Shown here piece by piece: positions 18,083-27,242 of a DNA stretch of 64,000 bases. The notes under the pieces are model-generated. The model had not been told where the DNA came from, made no database searches, and saw only the letters and a list, made by a program, of their open reading frames with translations. The DNA comes from Pseudoalteromonas luteoviolacea NCIMB 1944. GTDB taxonomy: Bacteria > Pseudomonadota > Gammaproteobacteria > Enterobacterales > Alteromonadaceae. Location: the NCBI RefSeq assembly GCF_001625565.1, contig NZ_AUXS01000048.1, positions 1 to 64,000 of the forward strand, in the 5' to 3' direction. Numbering within the stretch: position 1 is the stretch's first letter; each line of letters opens with the position of its first letter. The translations under genes and the position numbers were made by a program.

Positions 18083-21000
18083 TCAGGCCGAACGATTACC
18101 GTTGTTGTTAATCCAATATTCTAGCTTCTCTATTACCTTGTCTGTTTCAATAGGCTTCGTTATGTAGTCATCCATACCCGCATCAAGGCATTTTTGCCTA
18201 TCACCTTGCATAGCATTGGCAGTCATCGCAATGATAGGTATATTCGAATGAATTGCCCCGGCATTGGCCGCTCTAATATTTTTGGTGGTCTCATAACCGT
18301 CCATTTTAGGCATTTGACAATCCATTAAGATAGCTGTGTAGGGCTGTTCACCTTCCGCAGCTTTAATTTTATCAAGTGCTTCGAGTCCATTTTCCGCAAT
18401 ATCAACCACTAATCCGATGCTATCTAAAATGCGCATAGCAACCATTTGATTTACTTTGTTGTCCTCAACAAGCAAGATCCTCGTTTTCGCAGCCCAACTT
18501 CCTTGATTTTTACCACCTTTGTTACTTTCTTCAATGATCTTTGGCCTGTCTAAATAATGCCTAATATCGGCACAAATAGTTGACAATGCATTAAGCAAAT
18601 CCTGTTTGGTGGTCGGCTTAGAAAAATAACCGTCTAACTTAACCGTGCAAGATTCAATAGCTGTGTATTGTTCTTTTAAGAGCGTCATCATAACTAATTT
18701 AACATTGTTATTTTGCTCATGCTTTCTTATCTCTTTAGCCAGTAATTCACCATCCATGCTCGGAAGAGATTTGTTAAAGAAAACAATATCAATTTGCCGT
18801 TTAGAGATCACGCGAAGTGCTTGGTCGGCATTGGTTGCGTCAAAAACAGTGACACCCCAAACCTCCAATTGCCTGCGAATTGCTTTGTTACTAGATACGA
18901 TAGAATCAACAAGTAAGGCAGTTATGTTATAGCCCGATAAATTCACCGTGGTTGGGCTTAGCTCATCACTTTTGGATACGGCACAAGTTACCTCAAAGCA
19001 ACTTCCAACCCCAACAGTACTTGAGACATTAACGTCCCCATTGAGCAGTTGGCATAAATTTTTGGTGATACTTAACCCAAGGCCAGTGCCACCGTATTTC
19101 CTTGTTGTAGAAGCGTCCACTTGTATAAATGAATCGAAAAGAGTGGTTAACTTTTCTTCGGGGATCCCGATGCCGGTATCTTGGATTTTACACGTAAAGA
19201 TATAGCCTTGAGCTTCTTTGTCTGGCTCAAGCGTCGCGGATAGCACTATTTCGCCTTGATCGGTAAACTTGATTGCATTACTGACGATATTGGTAATAAT
19301 TTGTCTTATTCGGCCAGGGTCCGACTTCACAATTGAACTGTCAAGATCAGCAAAATCCAGAATGATGCTTACGCCTTTCGTCTGAGCTGATAGAGCCATC
19401 GATTCAGCTAAATTTTCCAATAACTGACGAAGATCAAAATTGACATACTCTAATTCAAGCTTATCTGCCTCAATCTTGGAGAAATCCAATATATCATTAA
19501 TCAAAGAGAGCAATGAGTGGGCACTGGTACTTGCAATATTAACGGAATGAGCTTGAGTTGAAGATAAACCGCTCTTTTTAAGCAGCTCAAGCATACCTAT
19601 CACTCCGTTCATAGGTGTTCGTATTTCATGGCTCATATTAGCGAGAAATTCAGATTTTAACCGTGTCGCTTCCTCAGCCTTTTTCAAAGCTTCTTCGAGC
19701 CTTCTTGCCTGAGTTTCCAATGAGGCAGTTTTCTCGGACACTTGCTCTTCTAGTTGGACAACAAATTGTTTTTGTCTGCTAATTTCTGCTTTTTGTAGTT
19801 TGGTCCGTAAATATATGACCGCAAAAATACTGCTGGCAACCAATAAAACATAAAGTGAATAGGCCCACCATGTTTTCCAAGGGGGAGGAGATACATGCAC
19901 ATTAATAGATAAAGTTTTAGATCCCCACTCACCGTTACTATTGGTCGCTTTCACTTGAAATTTGTAGGTGCCACCATCGAGATTCGTAAATGAAGCGGTA
20001 TTTCGATTACCTATTTCTATCCAGTTATCATCATAACCTTCAAGTTTATAAGCATATTGATTCTTATTTGGTGAAAGAAAGTCCAGCACAGAAAACTCAA
20101 GAGAGAAAATGTAGTCGAGGTATGAAACATAAATGTCTGTCACGTAGGAATACGGGGTATCTAAGTTGATTGGTAGGCCCATCTTGTTAAACCCGGTGAG
20201 TACAATGCCGGGATCGTTAAGCGTAGACTGCTGAACCAATGTACTGAAATACTCAACACCTCGCTGGCTATTTGTAAACAGTGTGTCATTTTTGCCTTTG
20301 ATAAGGCTACTTGGGTAGTAATTTAAGCCGAGCAACCCGTTTCGGCTATCGAAGTTTATGACTTGACCAGAGGAAGGGGAAAACTTGGTTACGCCTTTGT
20401 TAGTGGTTAACCACAAATTGCCTTGCCGATCATCTGATATTGCTCTTATTAGATTGCTTGGTAATCCGTTTTGCATGTTAAAGTGAGTAAAGTTGTCTTG
20501 ATCTGCTTGGTATAAATTAAGCCCTTGTTGCGTCGCTACCCAGATACTACCATCTTTAGTTTCATAGATATCTTGAACAATACTGCCTAATAAACTATTG
20601 GCCTGATAGGGGCTATTTACAAAAGATTGAAACTCTTGACTGCTTTCAACCCAACGGTTTACACCATTTCCAGTTCCAACCCAAATATTTTTGGAATTGT
20701 CTTGATAGATCGTGAGTACTTCCAAGTGAGACAAGCCAAATGAAGTACCCATATGCTTAAAAGTCTTTTTTAAAGGATCGTATAAATAGACCCCATTTTT
20801 GTATGTGCCAATCCATAGTATTCCCTGATTATCGACACATAAAGCTCTGATCTCGCGAAATTGTTCATGATTCATCGCTGTTTTTGGATAGGTAATAATT
20901 TCGCTTTGTTTGGTCTCTAGGTTAATTTTAGCTAAACCTTCATCCTGAGCCATCCACAGTGTGTTCTCCTGATCTAAATACAAAACAGGGCGCTCCAACA

Positions 21001-22264
21001 AGCGATTTTCACTAAAGCCTTTTTCAGAAGTGAAAACTGCGGGAATTAACATATCTAAAGTTTGGGACGCAACGCTCCACTTAAACAATTCAGATTTAGA
21101 ATTCGCAACCAGAATATCTCCTTGATGGTCAACGGTAATCCCATTTGGAGTGGTTAATTCAGGGTTGTCGATGGACTTAAACTTGCGATGGGGCACAAGT
21201 TTAAAGATCCCCTGAAGTTCGTTTGTTATCCAGATCGTATTTGCATTGTCTTCGAATATAATTCGTAGTCCACTGTTATGTTCCAAATCAAGTTGAACTA
21301 GCTGCCCATTGCCCTGAGATAGTCTAAAAGCTCCTCTGCTTGTGATAAACCAGATGTAACCTTCATGATCTTCTATCATTGAGTTGACCTGACCAAGATG
21401 TTTACCATCCACAACGCCGATCTCTGAAAATGTTCCTCTTTTGTGATCAAGAATAAAAGGTCCTTGCTGGGTGCCGACGTAAATGTGTCCCTTTGAGGAT
21501 TTCAATACATGCCGTATTTCGTTGGCGCCCGTTGGCGTGCTATTTTCAGGGTCTGGAAAAAAGTAGCGGTAAGTATTATTTTCTTTGTCGTATAGATTAA
21601 GCCCGTAGCTTGTAGCAACCCAAAGGCTCTGTATGTCGTGATTTTCAATATCCCAAATACGATTGTGTGATAGACCCAATGAAGTATTTGTGGTTTTCTT
21701 TATGTGTTCAAATTTATCGCCACCTAAATACCGACTCAAGCCATTATCATAAGATCCTAGCCATATTGAACCATCCAAGTCGTGAAGCAAAGATTGTATC
21801 CTGTTCGCTGCTATTGAATCAGTCCTTTTCGAATCGTGAATAAAGTTCTCAAACTGACCAGTTTTTGGGTCATACCTATTTGCACCACCTCCCCAGGTAC
21901 CTATCCATATATCGCCACTTCGATCTAACATCAAGTTACCCGCGTCATTGTGGGACAAACCGTTCATCGTCTCACTATCAAATTCAAACAACGTGACTTT
22001 TCTGCCATCATAACGCATCACGCCGTTCTCAGCGGTTCCGAACCACAGCAATCCTTGTTGGTCTTGGATAATAGAATAGATCTCTGATGACACAAAGCCA
22101 TCTTCGGCAGTGAGTTTTTTGACTGAATATTGATTTGACAGTACAGGGATATTCCCAAAACAAATAGAAGGGGCTGCGGTTACTATCACCCAAAAGGTGT
22201 ACAATACTATAAGCCGTTTACCCATAAGCAATTTAATTAACCGGAGAGAGTTAAGTCTACTCAT
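18083..22264 (-). CDS. Hybrid sensor histidine kinase with two-component propeller
   Basis: A 1393-residue one-protein phosphorelay. After a signal segment (about 15-37) come some 14 Reg_prop repeats forming two periplasmic beta-propellers (about 45-690), a Y_Y_Y domain (about 710-775), a membrane helix (about 782-802), a coiled coil, HisKA with phosphorylated His879 (SHEIRTP), HATPase (about 985-1100), and two receiver domains. The last receiver is canonical with Asp1315 (LMDCQMPKMDG). The first has Asn1164 where the phosphoacceptor Asp should be (FFNKSLPSMDG), so it is probably an inactive pseudo-receiver. This architecture is known in polysaccharide and nutrient sensing; no DNA-binding output is attached and no partner is adjacent. 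Confidence 0.92.
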   Translation of the reverse strand: MSRLNSLRLIKLLMGKRLIVLYTFWVIVTAAPSICFGNIPVLSNQYSVKKLTAEDGFVSSEIYSIIQDQQGLLWFGTAENGVMRYDGRKVTLFEFDSETMNGLSHNDAGNLMLDRSGDIWIGTWGGGANRYDPKTGQFENFIHDSKRTDSIAANRIQSLLHDLDGSIWLGSYDNGLSRYLGGDKFEHIKKTTNTSLGLSHNRIWDIENHDIQSLWVATSYGLNLYDKENNTYRYFFPDPENSTPTGANEIRHVLKSSKGHIYVGTQQGPFILDHKRGTFSEIGVVDGKHLGQVNSMIEDHEGYIWFITSRGAFRLSQGNGQLVQLDLEHNSGLRIIFEDNANTIWITNELQGIFKLVPHRKFKSIDNPELTTPNGITVDHQGDILVANSKSELFKWSVASQTLDMLIPAVFTSEKGFSENRLLERPVLYLDQENTLWMAQDEGLAKINLETKQSEIITYPKTAMNHEQFREIRALCVDNQGILWIGTYKNGVYLYDPLKKTFKHMGTSFGLSHLEVLTIYQDNSKNIWVGTGNGVNRWVESSQEFQSFVNSPYQANSLLGSIVQDIYETKDGSIWVATQQGLNLYQADQDNFTHFNMQNGLPSNLIRAISDDRQGNLWLTTNKGVTKFSPSSGQVINFDSRNGLLGLNYYPSSLIKGKNDTLFTNSQRGVEYFSTLVQQSTLNDPGIVLTGFNKMGLPINLDTPYSYVTDIYVSYLDYIFSLEFSVLDFLSPNKNQYAYKLEGYDDNWIEIGNRNTASFTNLDGGTYKFQVKATNSNGEWGSKTLSINVHVSPPPWKTWWAYSLYVLLVASSIFAVIYLRTKLQKAEISRQKQFVVQLEEQVSEKTASLETQARRLEEALKKAEEATRLKSEFLANMSHEIRTPMNGVIGMLELLKKSGLSSTQAHSVNIASTSAHSLLSLINDILDFSKIEADKLELEYVNFDLRQLLENLAESMALSAQTKGVSIILDFADLDSSIVKSDPGRIRQIITNIVSNAIKFTDQGEIVLSATLEPDKEAQGYIFTCKIQDTGIGIPEEKLTTLFDSFIQVDASTTRKYGGTGLGLSITKNLCQLLNGDVNVSSTVGVGSCFEVTCAVSKSDELSPTTVNLSGYNITALLVDSIVSSNKAIRRQLEVWGVTVFDATNADQALRVISKRQIDIVFFNKSLPSMDGELLAKEIRKHEQNNNVKLVMMTLLKEQYTAIESCTVKLDGYFSKPTTKQDLLNALSTICADIRHYLDRPKIIEESNKGGKNQGSWAAKTRILLVEDNKVNQMVAMRILDSIGLVVDIAENGLEALDKIKAAEGEQPYTAILMDCQMPKMDGYETTKNIRAANAGAIHSNIPIIAMTANAMQGDRQKCLDAGMDDYITKPIETDKVIEKLEYWINNNGNRSA

Positions 22265-22505
22265 ATTAGGCTAGTTTATATCGTGAACAATTTCTACGCT
22301 CAATAATGAAATTCGTTAAAAATTAAGTGTCTAATTTACCTGTGTCATTGAGTGGGACAGCGAAAATAGGGTACTGATAGTATTAAAAGACAAGTCAAAA
22401 TGTACTGCTCATTCAAGAATGAAATATAGCATTCAGTAATGATTAATTTTAATATGGTTCAATAAGCCCGTTACCAACATCAGATTCAGGAATTTTGGAG
22501 AGTTT

Positions 22506-23204
22506 ATGCGTTTACTCACAGCTGTTTTCTCAGTTTTATTAAGCACTTCTGCTGCTGCGGGAAGTATTCCGAATACTCCCCATTTATATGTGAAAGGCTA
22601 TTCGGAAGTTTCGGTACAGCCGGATACTGCAATTATCAATGTAGCGATAAACGAAAAAAGCAAAAACCTTAAAGACGCAAAATCAAATGTCGATCGTGTT
22701 GTCGCCAAAGCGTTAAATATAGCAAAGAGCTTTGGTGTTAAAAGCAATCATATTCATGCGGAGCAACTGAACGTATACAAGCAAACAAGGTACAATAGAA
22801 GTACAAATGAGGAAGAGTTTACTGGCTTTAAAGTTTCGAGAAACATAACGTTGAAGCTAAAAAACATCGATAGATATCCGGAGTTACTACAGGCATTTGT
22901 TGATAGTGGTATCAACCAGTTCAACAATACTCAGTTTGTTGTAGAGGACAAAGCCGAAATCATGAAAGAACTCAACCAAACAGCTATTAAGCAAGCACAA
23001 CTGGGTGCACGAGAGCTGGCAGAAGGGTTTGGTGTGAAAGTTGGGGGACTATACTCAGTGTCTTTTTCACCGATGAATACGCCTACTCAACCTTATGCAA
23101 GAGGTAAAGTAATGGCTGCAGAATCTATGAGCTTGCAAGATGCATATAGCACCGGGGATACCAAGCTTACAGCTGAAGTTTACGCTGTTTATTACATTGA
23201 TTAA
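22506..23204 (+). CDS. SIMPL domain (DUF541) periplasmic protein
   Basis: A 232-residue exported protein with signal peptide MRLLTAVFSVLLSTSAAAG and one SIMPL domain covering most of the mature chain, starting at the typical VKGYSEVSVQPDTA. Relatives include E. coli YggE, linked to oxidative stress tolerance, and bacterial BP26 antigens that form channel-like oligomers. The precise role is unknown. It is divergent from the hybrid kinase and 69 bases upstream of the MAPEG gene. Confidence 0.88.
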   Translation: MRLLTAVFSVLLSTSAAAGSIPNTPHLYVKGYSEVSVQPDTAIINVAINEKSKNLKDAKSNVDRVVAKALNIAKSFGVKSNHIHAEQLNVYKQTRYNRSTNEEEFTGFKVSRNITLKLKNIDRYPELLQAFVDSGINQFNNTQFVVEDKAEIMKELNQTAIKQAQLGARELAEGFGVKVGGLYSVSFSPMNTPTQPYARGKVMAAESMSLQDAYSTGDTKLTAEVYAVYYID

Positions 23205-23273
23205 ACTACACTTTTAAAGTCCCTTAAAAACAACGTATACTGTCTGGTATAAAAAGGAATAGGGGACTTTATT

Positions 23274-23648
23274 ATGTTCAGCGGATTGTTTGCTGCAATT
23301 TGTACACTTTTCTATATCAAGCTCAGCCTCGATGTTATAAAATTGAGGAAGGGTCACCAGGTAGGCTTAGGTGATGCTGGGCATAAAGATTTGCAGGCCC
23401 GTATTAGAGCACATGCAAATTTTATTGAGTACACACCACTTGCCGTTATTTTAATTTTTATACTTGAATACCAATTGATAAGCGAAGCAATATTGCTCCC
23501 TTTTGCTGCGCTATTTTTAGCTGGAAGAGTTTTACATGCGCAGGCCTTAGCCAAAGCTAATATAAAAATGAGAGTCGTCGGTATGGGCTGTACATTCTTA
23601 TCTTTGATTGGAATGGCGTTAATGAACGCATATTTATACATAATATGA
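23274..23648 (+). CDS. MAPEG family membrane protein
   Basis: A 124-residue protein with four helices and the family features RIRAHANFIEYTP (about 45-57) and GRVLHA (about 83-88). MAPEG proteins in bacteria include microsomal-type glutathione transferases and YecN-like proteins of unknown role. Its stop overlaps the start of the sulfotransferase gene by four bases (23645-23648), which points to translational coupling. Confidence 0.88.
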   Translation: MFSGLFAAICTLFYIKLSLDVIKLRKGHQVGLGDAGHKDLQARIRAHANFIEYTPLAVILIFILEYQLISEAILLPFAALFLAGRVLHAQALAKANIKMRVVGMGCTFLSLIGMALMNAYLYII

Positions 23649-24280
23649 ACAAGAAATTTTTCGTTTTAGGTCTACCCAGGACCGGAACGACGAGCCTATG
23701 TGTCGCGAGTCTGGATATTGGGCTTAAAACGGCACATACGGCATATACCCAGCACACGTTGAAAACCGCTGAATTTATTGCAGACACCCCAGTCTTTAAT
23801 GATTACAAACAGCTTCATGAGAAGTTTCCTGACGCCAAATACATCTATTTGGAGCGTGAACATGAGCTATGGGTCCCTTCCATTCGTCGCTTGTTACTGA
23901 GAATGTTGCCTAAATTAACAAACCAAAGTGGCGGCTTTAACGATACTCTAAAACGTTGCTATTTCGACGTTTTCCCAGAGCTATCTGAAGGGAAAATTCA
24001 TTGTGATGAATACTTAATCGAGAGCTACAACAGACATAAAAAGAAAGTTTATACATTTTTCGAAGATTCAAATGTAGAACATATTTCAATAAACTTGTCT
24101 GATCCTGTGTCCTGTGAAACATTTTCACGGTTTATGTCTGTGCCAATGGCAAATATTCCTCATTTAAATAAAAAGGGAAAAGTAACTGCTTGGAATGATA
24201 TTAAACATCCACTAAAGATTGAGTCAACAAGAGTTGGTAAAGTTGATAAAGACGTCAGCTTATACGATTTTTGTAAGTAA
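23645..24280 (+). CDS. Sulfotransferase family protein
   Basis: A 211-residue enzyme with the N-terminal PAPS-binding loop GLPRTGTTSL (residues 7-16) and a second motif around KYIYLERE (about 71-78) near the usual 3'-phosphate-binding region. It is of the short cytosolic or Golgi-like sulfotransferase type that moves sulfate from PAPS to a hydroxyl or amine; the acceptor cannot be read from sequence. Coupled to the MAPEG gene. Confidence 0.82.
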   Translation: MNKKFFVLGLPRTGTTSLCVASLDIGLKTAHTAYTQHTLKTAEFIADTPVFNDYKQLHEKFPDAKYIYLEREHELWVPSIRRLLLRMLPKLTNQSGGFNDTLKRCYFDVFPELSEGKIHCDEYLIESYNRHKKKVYTFFEDSNVEHISINLSDPVSCETFSRFMSVPMANIPHLNKKGKVTAWNDIKHPLKIESTRVGKVDKDVSLYDFCK

Positions 24281-24353
24281 TAATGTCCGATATTAAATAA
24301 TTAATAAAGTTCTGCTTTACATAGCAGTTGTAGTAAGTGAGATAGAAATACCT

Positions 24354-24926
24354 ATGTTTGAATTGAAGTATCACACTCCATTCGAGTGGACACACAAAGT
24401 AATGGATGATTTTGTAACATTTTTACAGGATCATGCAGCCGCAGAGAAAAAAGCCTCAGGAATGGCCATGTCAATGCTAGGGCATTACCCTGATAGAACT
24501 AAGCTTGTAAAAGCGATGGCTGACCTAGCGATAGAGGAAATGATTCACTTTAAACAAGTGCTTAAACTTATAAATGAACGAGGCTTAGCACTTGGAAATG
24601 ATAAACAAGATCCTTACATCAAAAAGATGCGCTCTTTATTTCGACAAGGTAGCGATGAGTTTTTAATTGATAGATTACTTGTTGCTGCTGTTATTGAAGC
24701 CAGAGGACATGAACGATTTTCTTTGGTTGCGCAGGCATTGCCTGAAGGTAAAGATAAAGACTTCTATGTTGCGATTGCCAAGTCAGAAGAAAAACATAAA
24801 AACTTGTTTGTTGAATTAGGTTATGAATATTTCGATAAAGATATAATCGATGCGAGACTGGAAGAGATATTGATAGCAGAAGCACAAATATGTGAAAGTA
24901 TTCCATTTAGTGCCGCATTACATTAA
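24354..24926 (+). CDS. miaE: tRNA-(ms2io6A)-hydroxylase
   Basis: A 190-residue ferritin-like diiron monooxygenase that hydroxylates the isopentenyl group of ms2i6A at position 37 of tRNAs. Iron-ligand motifs are visible as EEMIHF (about 62-67), EARGHERF (about 112-119) and EEKHKNL (about 144-150). The length and the N-terminal HTPFEWT are typical of MiaE. Monocistronic, with a terminator. Confidence 0.93.
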   Translation: MFELKYHTPFEWTHKVMDDFVTFLQDHAAAEKKASGMAMSMLGHYPDRTKLVKAMADLAIEEMIHFKQVLKLINERGLALGNDKQDPYIKKMRSLFRQGSDEFLIDRLLVAAVIEARGHERFSLVAQALPEGKDKDFYVAIAKSEEKHKNLFVELGYEYFDKDIIDARLEEILIAEAQICESIPFSAALH

Positions 24927-24940
24927 TCTGGTTTCAAATA

Positions 24941-24968
24941 AAAGCACTCGTTATTAGAGTGCTTTAAA
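24941..24968 (+). terminator. Intrinsic terminator of miaE
   Basis: AAAGCACTC (24941-24949) and GAGTGCTTT (24957-24965), perfect 9-bp stem with loop GTTATTA. The T-run is only three long, so it may rely on the stem. Confidence 0.75.
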
Positions 24969-25215
24969 TTATGTTAAATTGAATCGTTTATTAAATCCAT
25001 CTAGAACAAAGTGGTAGAAATAGATCCACAACGAGGCTAAATCTAAACTTGTAAAGCGATTTTGATCGTCGTCTCTTCTACTTAAAAACACACAAGCGGC
25101 AAAATTATTTTGACTAAATCTAGTCATTAGCTTTTCAGTTCATAGGTTGGCTGAGATCTCAGGGTAGGGGCGATATCAGCCAATCAAAAGAAATATGGTT
25201 TGTACGCTTTAAACT

Positions 25216-26178
25216 CTAAACGTCGCTACCGATAATATTATCGAGCCTAACTTGATCATTATTTGTTTTTATCTGTAACCAAAGAGGAAAGTGGTCGCTG
25301 AGTTGAAATGTTGCCTCTTTGAAAGTTAACTCAGGAAATAAGACTGTTTCCATGAATTGGTCCTTAGAAAAATCAATTACGCCACCTCTACCTGAAAAGC
25401 TCACTTGATCACAGCGATGTAAAATTTGGTCATAATTTTTAGGTGTCCCTTGAGCTGCTGCAGTATCATTTATTCCTTTTAAGTTGTCGGGCATTTTCAA
25501 TTTACTTTCGACTGTCAAAGCTTGATAAAAACGATCGTCATTAGAAGGAATATTGAAATCGCCAACTACAATTAAATCTTTATCAAATACTTTATCCTCA
25601 TTGTCTTCCCATCGTTTTTTTATCCAGTTTCCAAACCCATTTAATTCGTCGATTCTGCCTTCGGTAGTTCCCCAACGAGCATGCATGGCCATTAAGATAA
25701 AATCAAATTGACCGGCTGAAAAACTCGCAAAGTAAGGGGAGCGCCACCAACTTTGGTTTGTATAATAGTCGCCATCAATTTTTTTTCTAGCTGGTGCTGC
25801 TTCAGCAGCCAAACCGGTAAAATTTACCATTCGTTCATCGTATAAGAAAGCTACACGCTCTCGATTTCCAGCTCTATCAGGTTGCCAGTCATTGATTACA
25901 AATTTCCAATTGGGGCCAAGTAAATTTAAAACTCGCTTAAAATCAGTTAAATCATCTCTAACCTCAGTGATTGCTATCAAGTCGAATTGGTAGAGAATTT
26001 GGGCGATGAACAAAATCCCGTCATCTGAACGACGCGATTTACCAAAATCTCGAATGTTCCATGTTGCCACATTGAGTGATTCATCTAGTGAAGATGAAGG
26101 TATGTTGGCCAACTCAATACGATTATTGAGTTGCCGAAGTTTGATAGCTTGATCTTTAGAAACTTTTGAATAGTCCAT
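25216..26178 (-). CDS. Endonuclease/exonuclease/phosphatase family protein
   Basis: A 320-residue cytosolic protein with no signal peptide. The fold's active-site motifs are present: NVATWNIRDFG (about 36-46), ITEVRD (about 75-80, metal-binding Glu), VVGDFNIPSND (about 207-217) and the C-terminal SDHFPLWLQ. Members of this superfamily hydrolyse phosphodiesters in DNA, RNA or lipids; which one is uncertain. AAGGAAAC (about 26184-26191, minus strand) supports the start. It is the last complete host gene before the prophage, and mobile-element linkage cannot be excluded. Confidence 0.82.
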   Translation of the reverse strand: MDYSKVSKDQAIKLRQLNNRIELANIPSSSLDESLNVATWNIRDFGKSRRSDDGILFIAQILYQFDLIAITEVRDDLTDFKRVLNLLGPNWKFVINDWQPDRAGNRERVAFLYDERMVNFTGLAAEAAPARKKIDGDYYTNQSWWRSPYFASFSAGQFDFILMAMHARWGTTEGRIDELNGFGNWIKKRWEDNEDKVFDKDLIVVGDFNIPSNDDRFYQALTVESKLKMPDNLKGINDTAAAQGTPKNYDQILHRCDQVSFSGRGGVIDFSKDQFMETVLFPELTFKEATFQLSDHFPLWLQIKTNNDQVRLDNIIGSDV

Positions 26179-26708
26179 AACGGTTTCCTTGCTGTTTAGT
26201 TAACAACCATGTAGGTATAACACGAGATTTCCATATTTCAAGATGAGCTACGCTTAGGTTAATTGAGAAGTAAGTTGGTAAAATATCTAGAAGAGGTATC
26301 TCACGTTCACATCAATACAGAGTAGCTGAGTACACCAATAGCCTTGAAGCAATTAGTTTATTTACAAAGATACCGTACTTAATGTGAAAAAGTACTCATG
26401 TTATCTATCATATAGAGAATCAGGTAAATTATAAAAATCAGGAAGAGTTAACACTCAATGTCGTTAATGGATTGACTTTCAAGCTATTGAATTTATACAG
26501 ATAATTACGAAGTAAGAGGTACGGTATTATCAACTGCCCAAGGTATAACAATCATTAAATATATCCCATAATTTACGTTATGTTAAATAGGATTTGTATC
26601 TAAATATCAAAGATAACACCTCTGCTTTTGTGGCGCTGTGAACGCCAAATCCAAGGTATGTCCAATACTAGACGGTATCGGACATATTAAGATTTCTAAA
26701 GTTCTCTC
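26179..26708. other. Intergenic region left of the prophage, with one strong hairpin
   Basis: About 530 AT-rich bases without a supported gene. A 12-bp hairpin with one mismatch pairs 26657-26668 with 26675-26686 (TATGTCCAATAC and GTATCGGACATA, loop TAGACG). It lies just past the stop of the truncated gene at 26709 and may be its terminator, although no T-run follows on that strand. AGGTATAACA occurs at 26213-26222 and 26541-26550; I attach no function to it. Confidence 0.5.
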
Positions 26709-27089
26709 TTATTTTTCTGTCACTTCCCACGTTACATACAACGGATGTCCGCCACTAGGCACAGAACCAGGGTTGGCAGTTTCCATATCTTCAAACCCGT
26801 CGTCACCAGACCCAGCTTTGATGATGACGTCTAAAGAATTGTCTGAGACAGACGCTTTTGCAAAATTACTTTGTGCATACCCGCATTGAAAATCTATTTT
26901 TACTGTCGTTAGAGCTTGGTTACCAACAATCAAAGAAATACTACCTTCTGAACCAAGTGCTGCTGTAAGGGGTCGTTCATTTCTAGATTTAACCAAACTC
27001 TGAAATTCCACTTTCGATTCCTCTGAAAGCCCCGTAAATACTGGACCTCTGAAATTTTCGAGCCGAATAAACAAAATCAAAAAATACAT
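26709..27089 (-). pseudogene. Probable 3' remnant of a host gene cut by the prophage
   Basis: The open frame gives 126 residues with no recognised domain; the C-terminal part alternates polar and hydrophobic residues like a beta-sandwich. Its first Met is only two bases from the proposed prophage terminus at 27091, it has no ribosome site, and upstream the frame stops within the phage end. This fits the 3' portion of a host gene interrupted by insertion, with the 5' portion beyond the right prophage end outside the window. It could instead be a small phage gene at the left edge. Searching for the joined gene in a prophage-free relative would settle it. Confidence 0.5.
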
Positions 27090-27090
27090 T

Positions 27091-27140
27091 TGTTTTTAGA
27101 CAAAACCCGCTCATTCCATATCATTTTGCGCTCATTCCTG
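27091..27140 (+). other. Candidate left terminus of the prophage with transposase-site-like repeats
   Basis: The sequence starts TGTTTTTAGA, agreeing with the TG start of Mu-family ends. CGCTCATTCC occurs twice, at 27108-27117 and 27129-27138, spaced 21 bp, similar to the side-by-side transposase-binding sites at Mu ends. The matching inverted end and a 5-bp target duplication would lie outside the window, so this is provisional. Confidence 0.45.
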
Positions 27141-27187
27141 CTCACAATACGTTTAGAATTAGACTAAAAATCGCCATTTTTAAAAAC

Positions 27188-27242
27188 GTTTAAATGCACT
27201 TTAAACAGACTTTAAACCCGCTTTAAATACGGTTTAAACATC
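27188..27242. repeat. Five 11-bp TTTAAA repeats in helical phase
   Basis: Five consecutive 11-base units with the core TTTAAA start at 27188, 27199, 27210, 27221 and 27232 (for example CTTTAAACAGA, CTTTAAACCCG). The last overlaps the stop codon of the gpF gene. A related TTTTTAAAAA stands just before (27176-27185). The 11-bp period puts each palindrome on one face of the helix, consistent with a protein-binding or bent-DNA site. Confidence 0.8.

Noticed and set aside
23216..23271. AAAGTCCC and GGGACTTT flanking the MAPEG promoter
   Set aside because: The arms are about 40 bases apart and short; no good reason to call a regulatory structure.
25147..25183. Inverted repeat TTGGCTGA/TCAGCCAA as terminator of the EEP gene
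   Set aside because: A 21-base loop and no T-run on the transcribed strand make a terminator unlikely.
27188..27242. CRISPR-like array
   Set aside because: The units are 11 bp without spacers and no cas gene is present.
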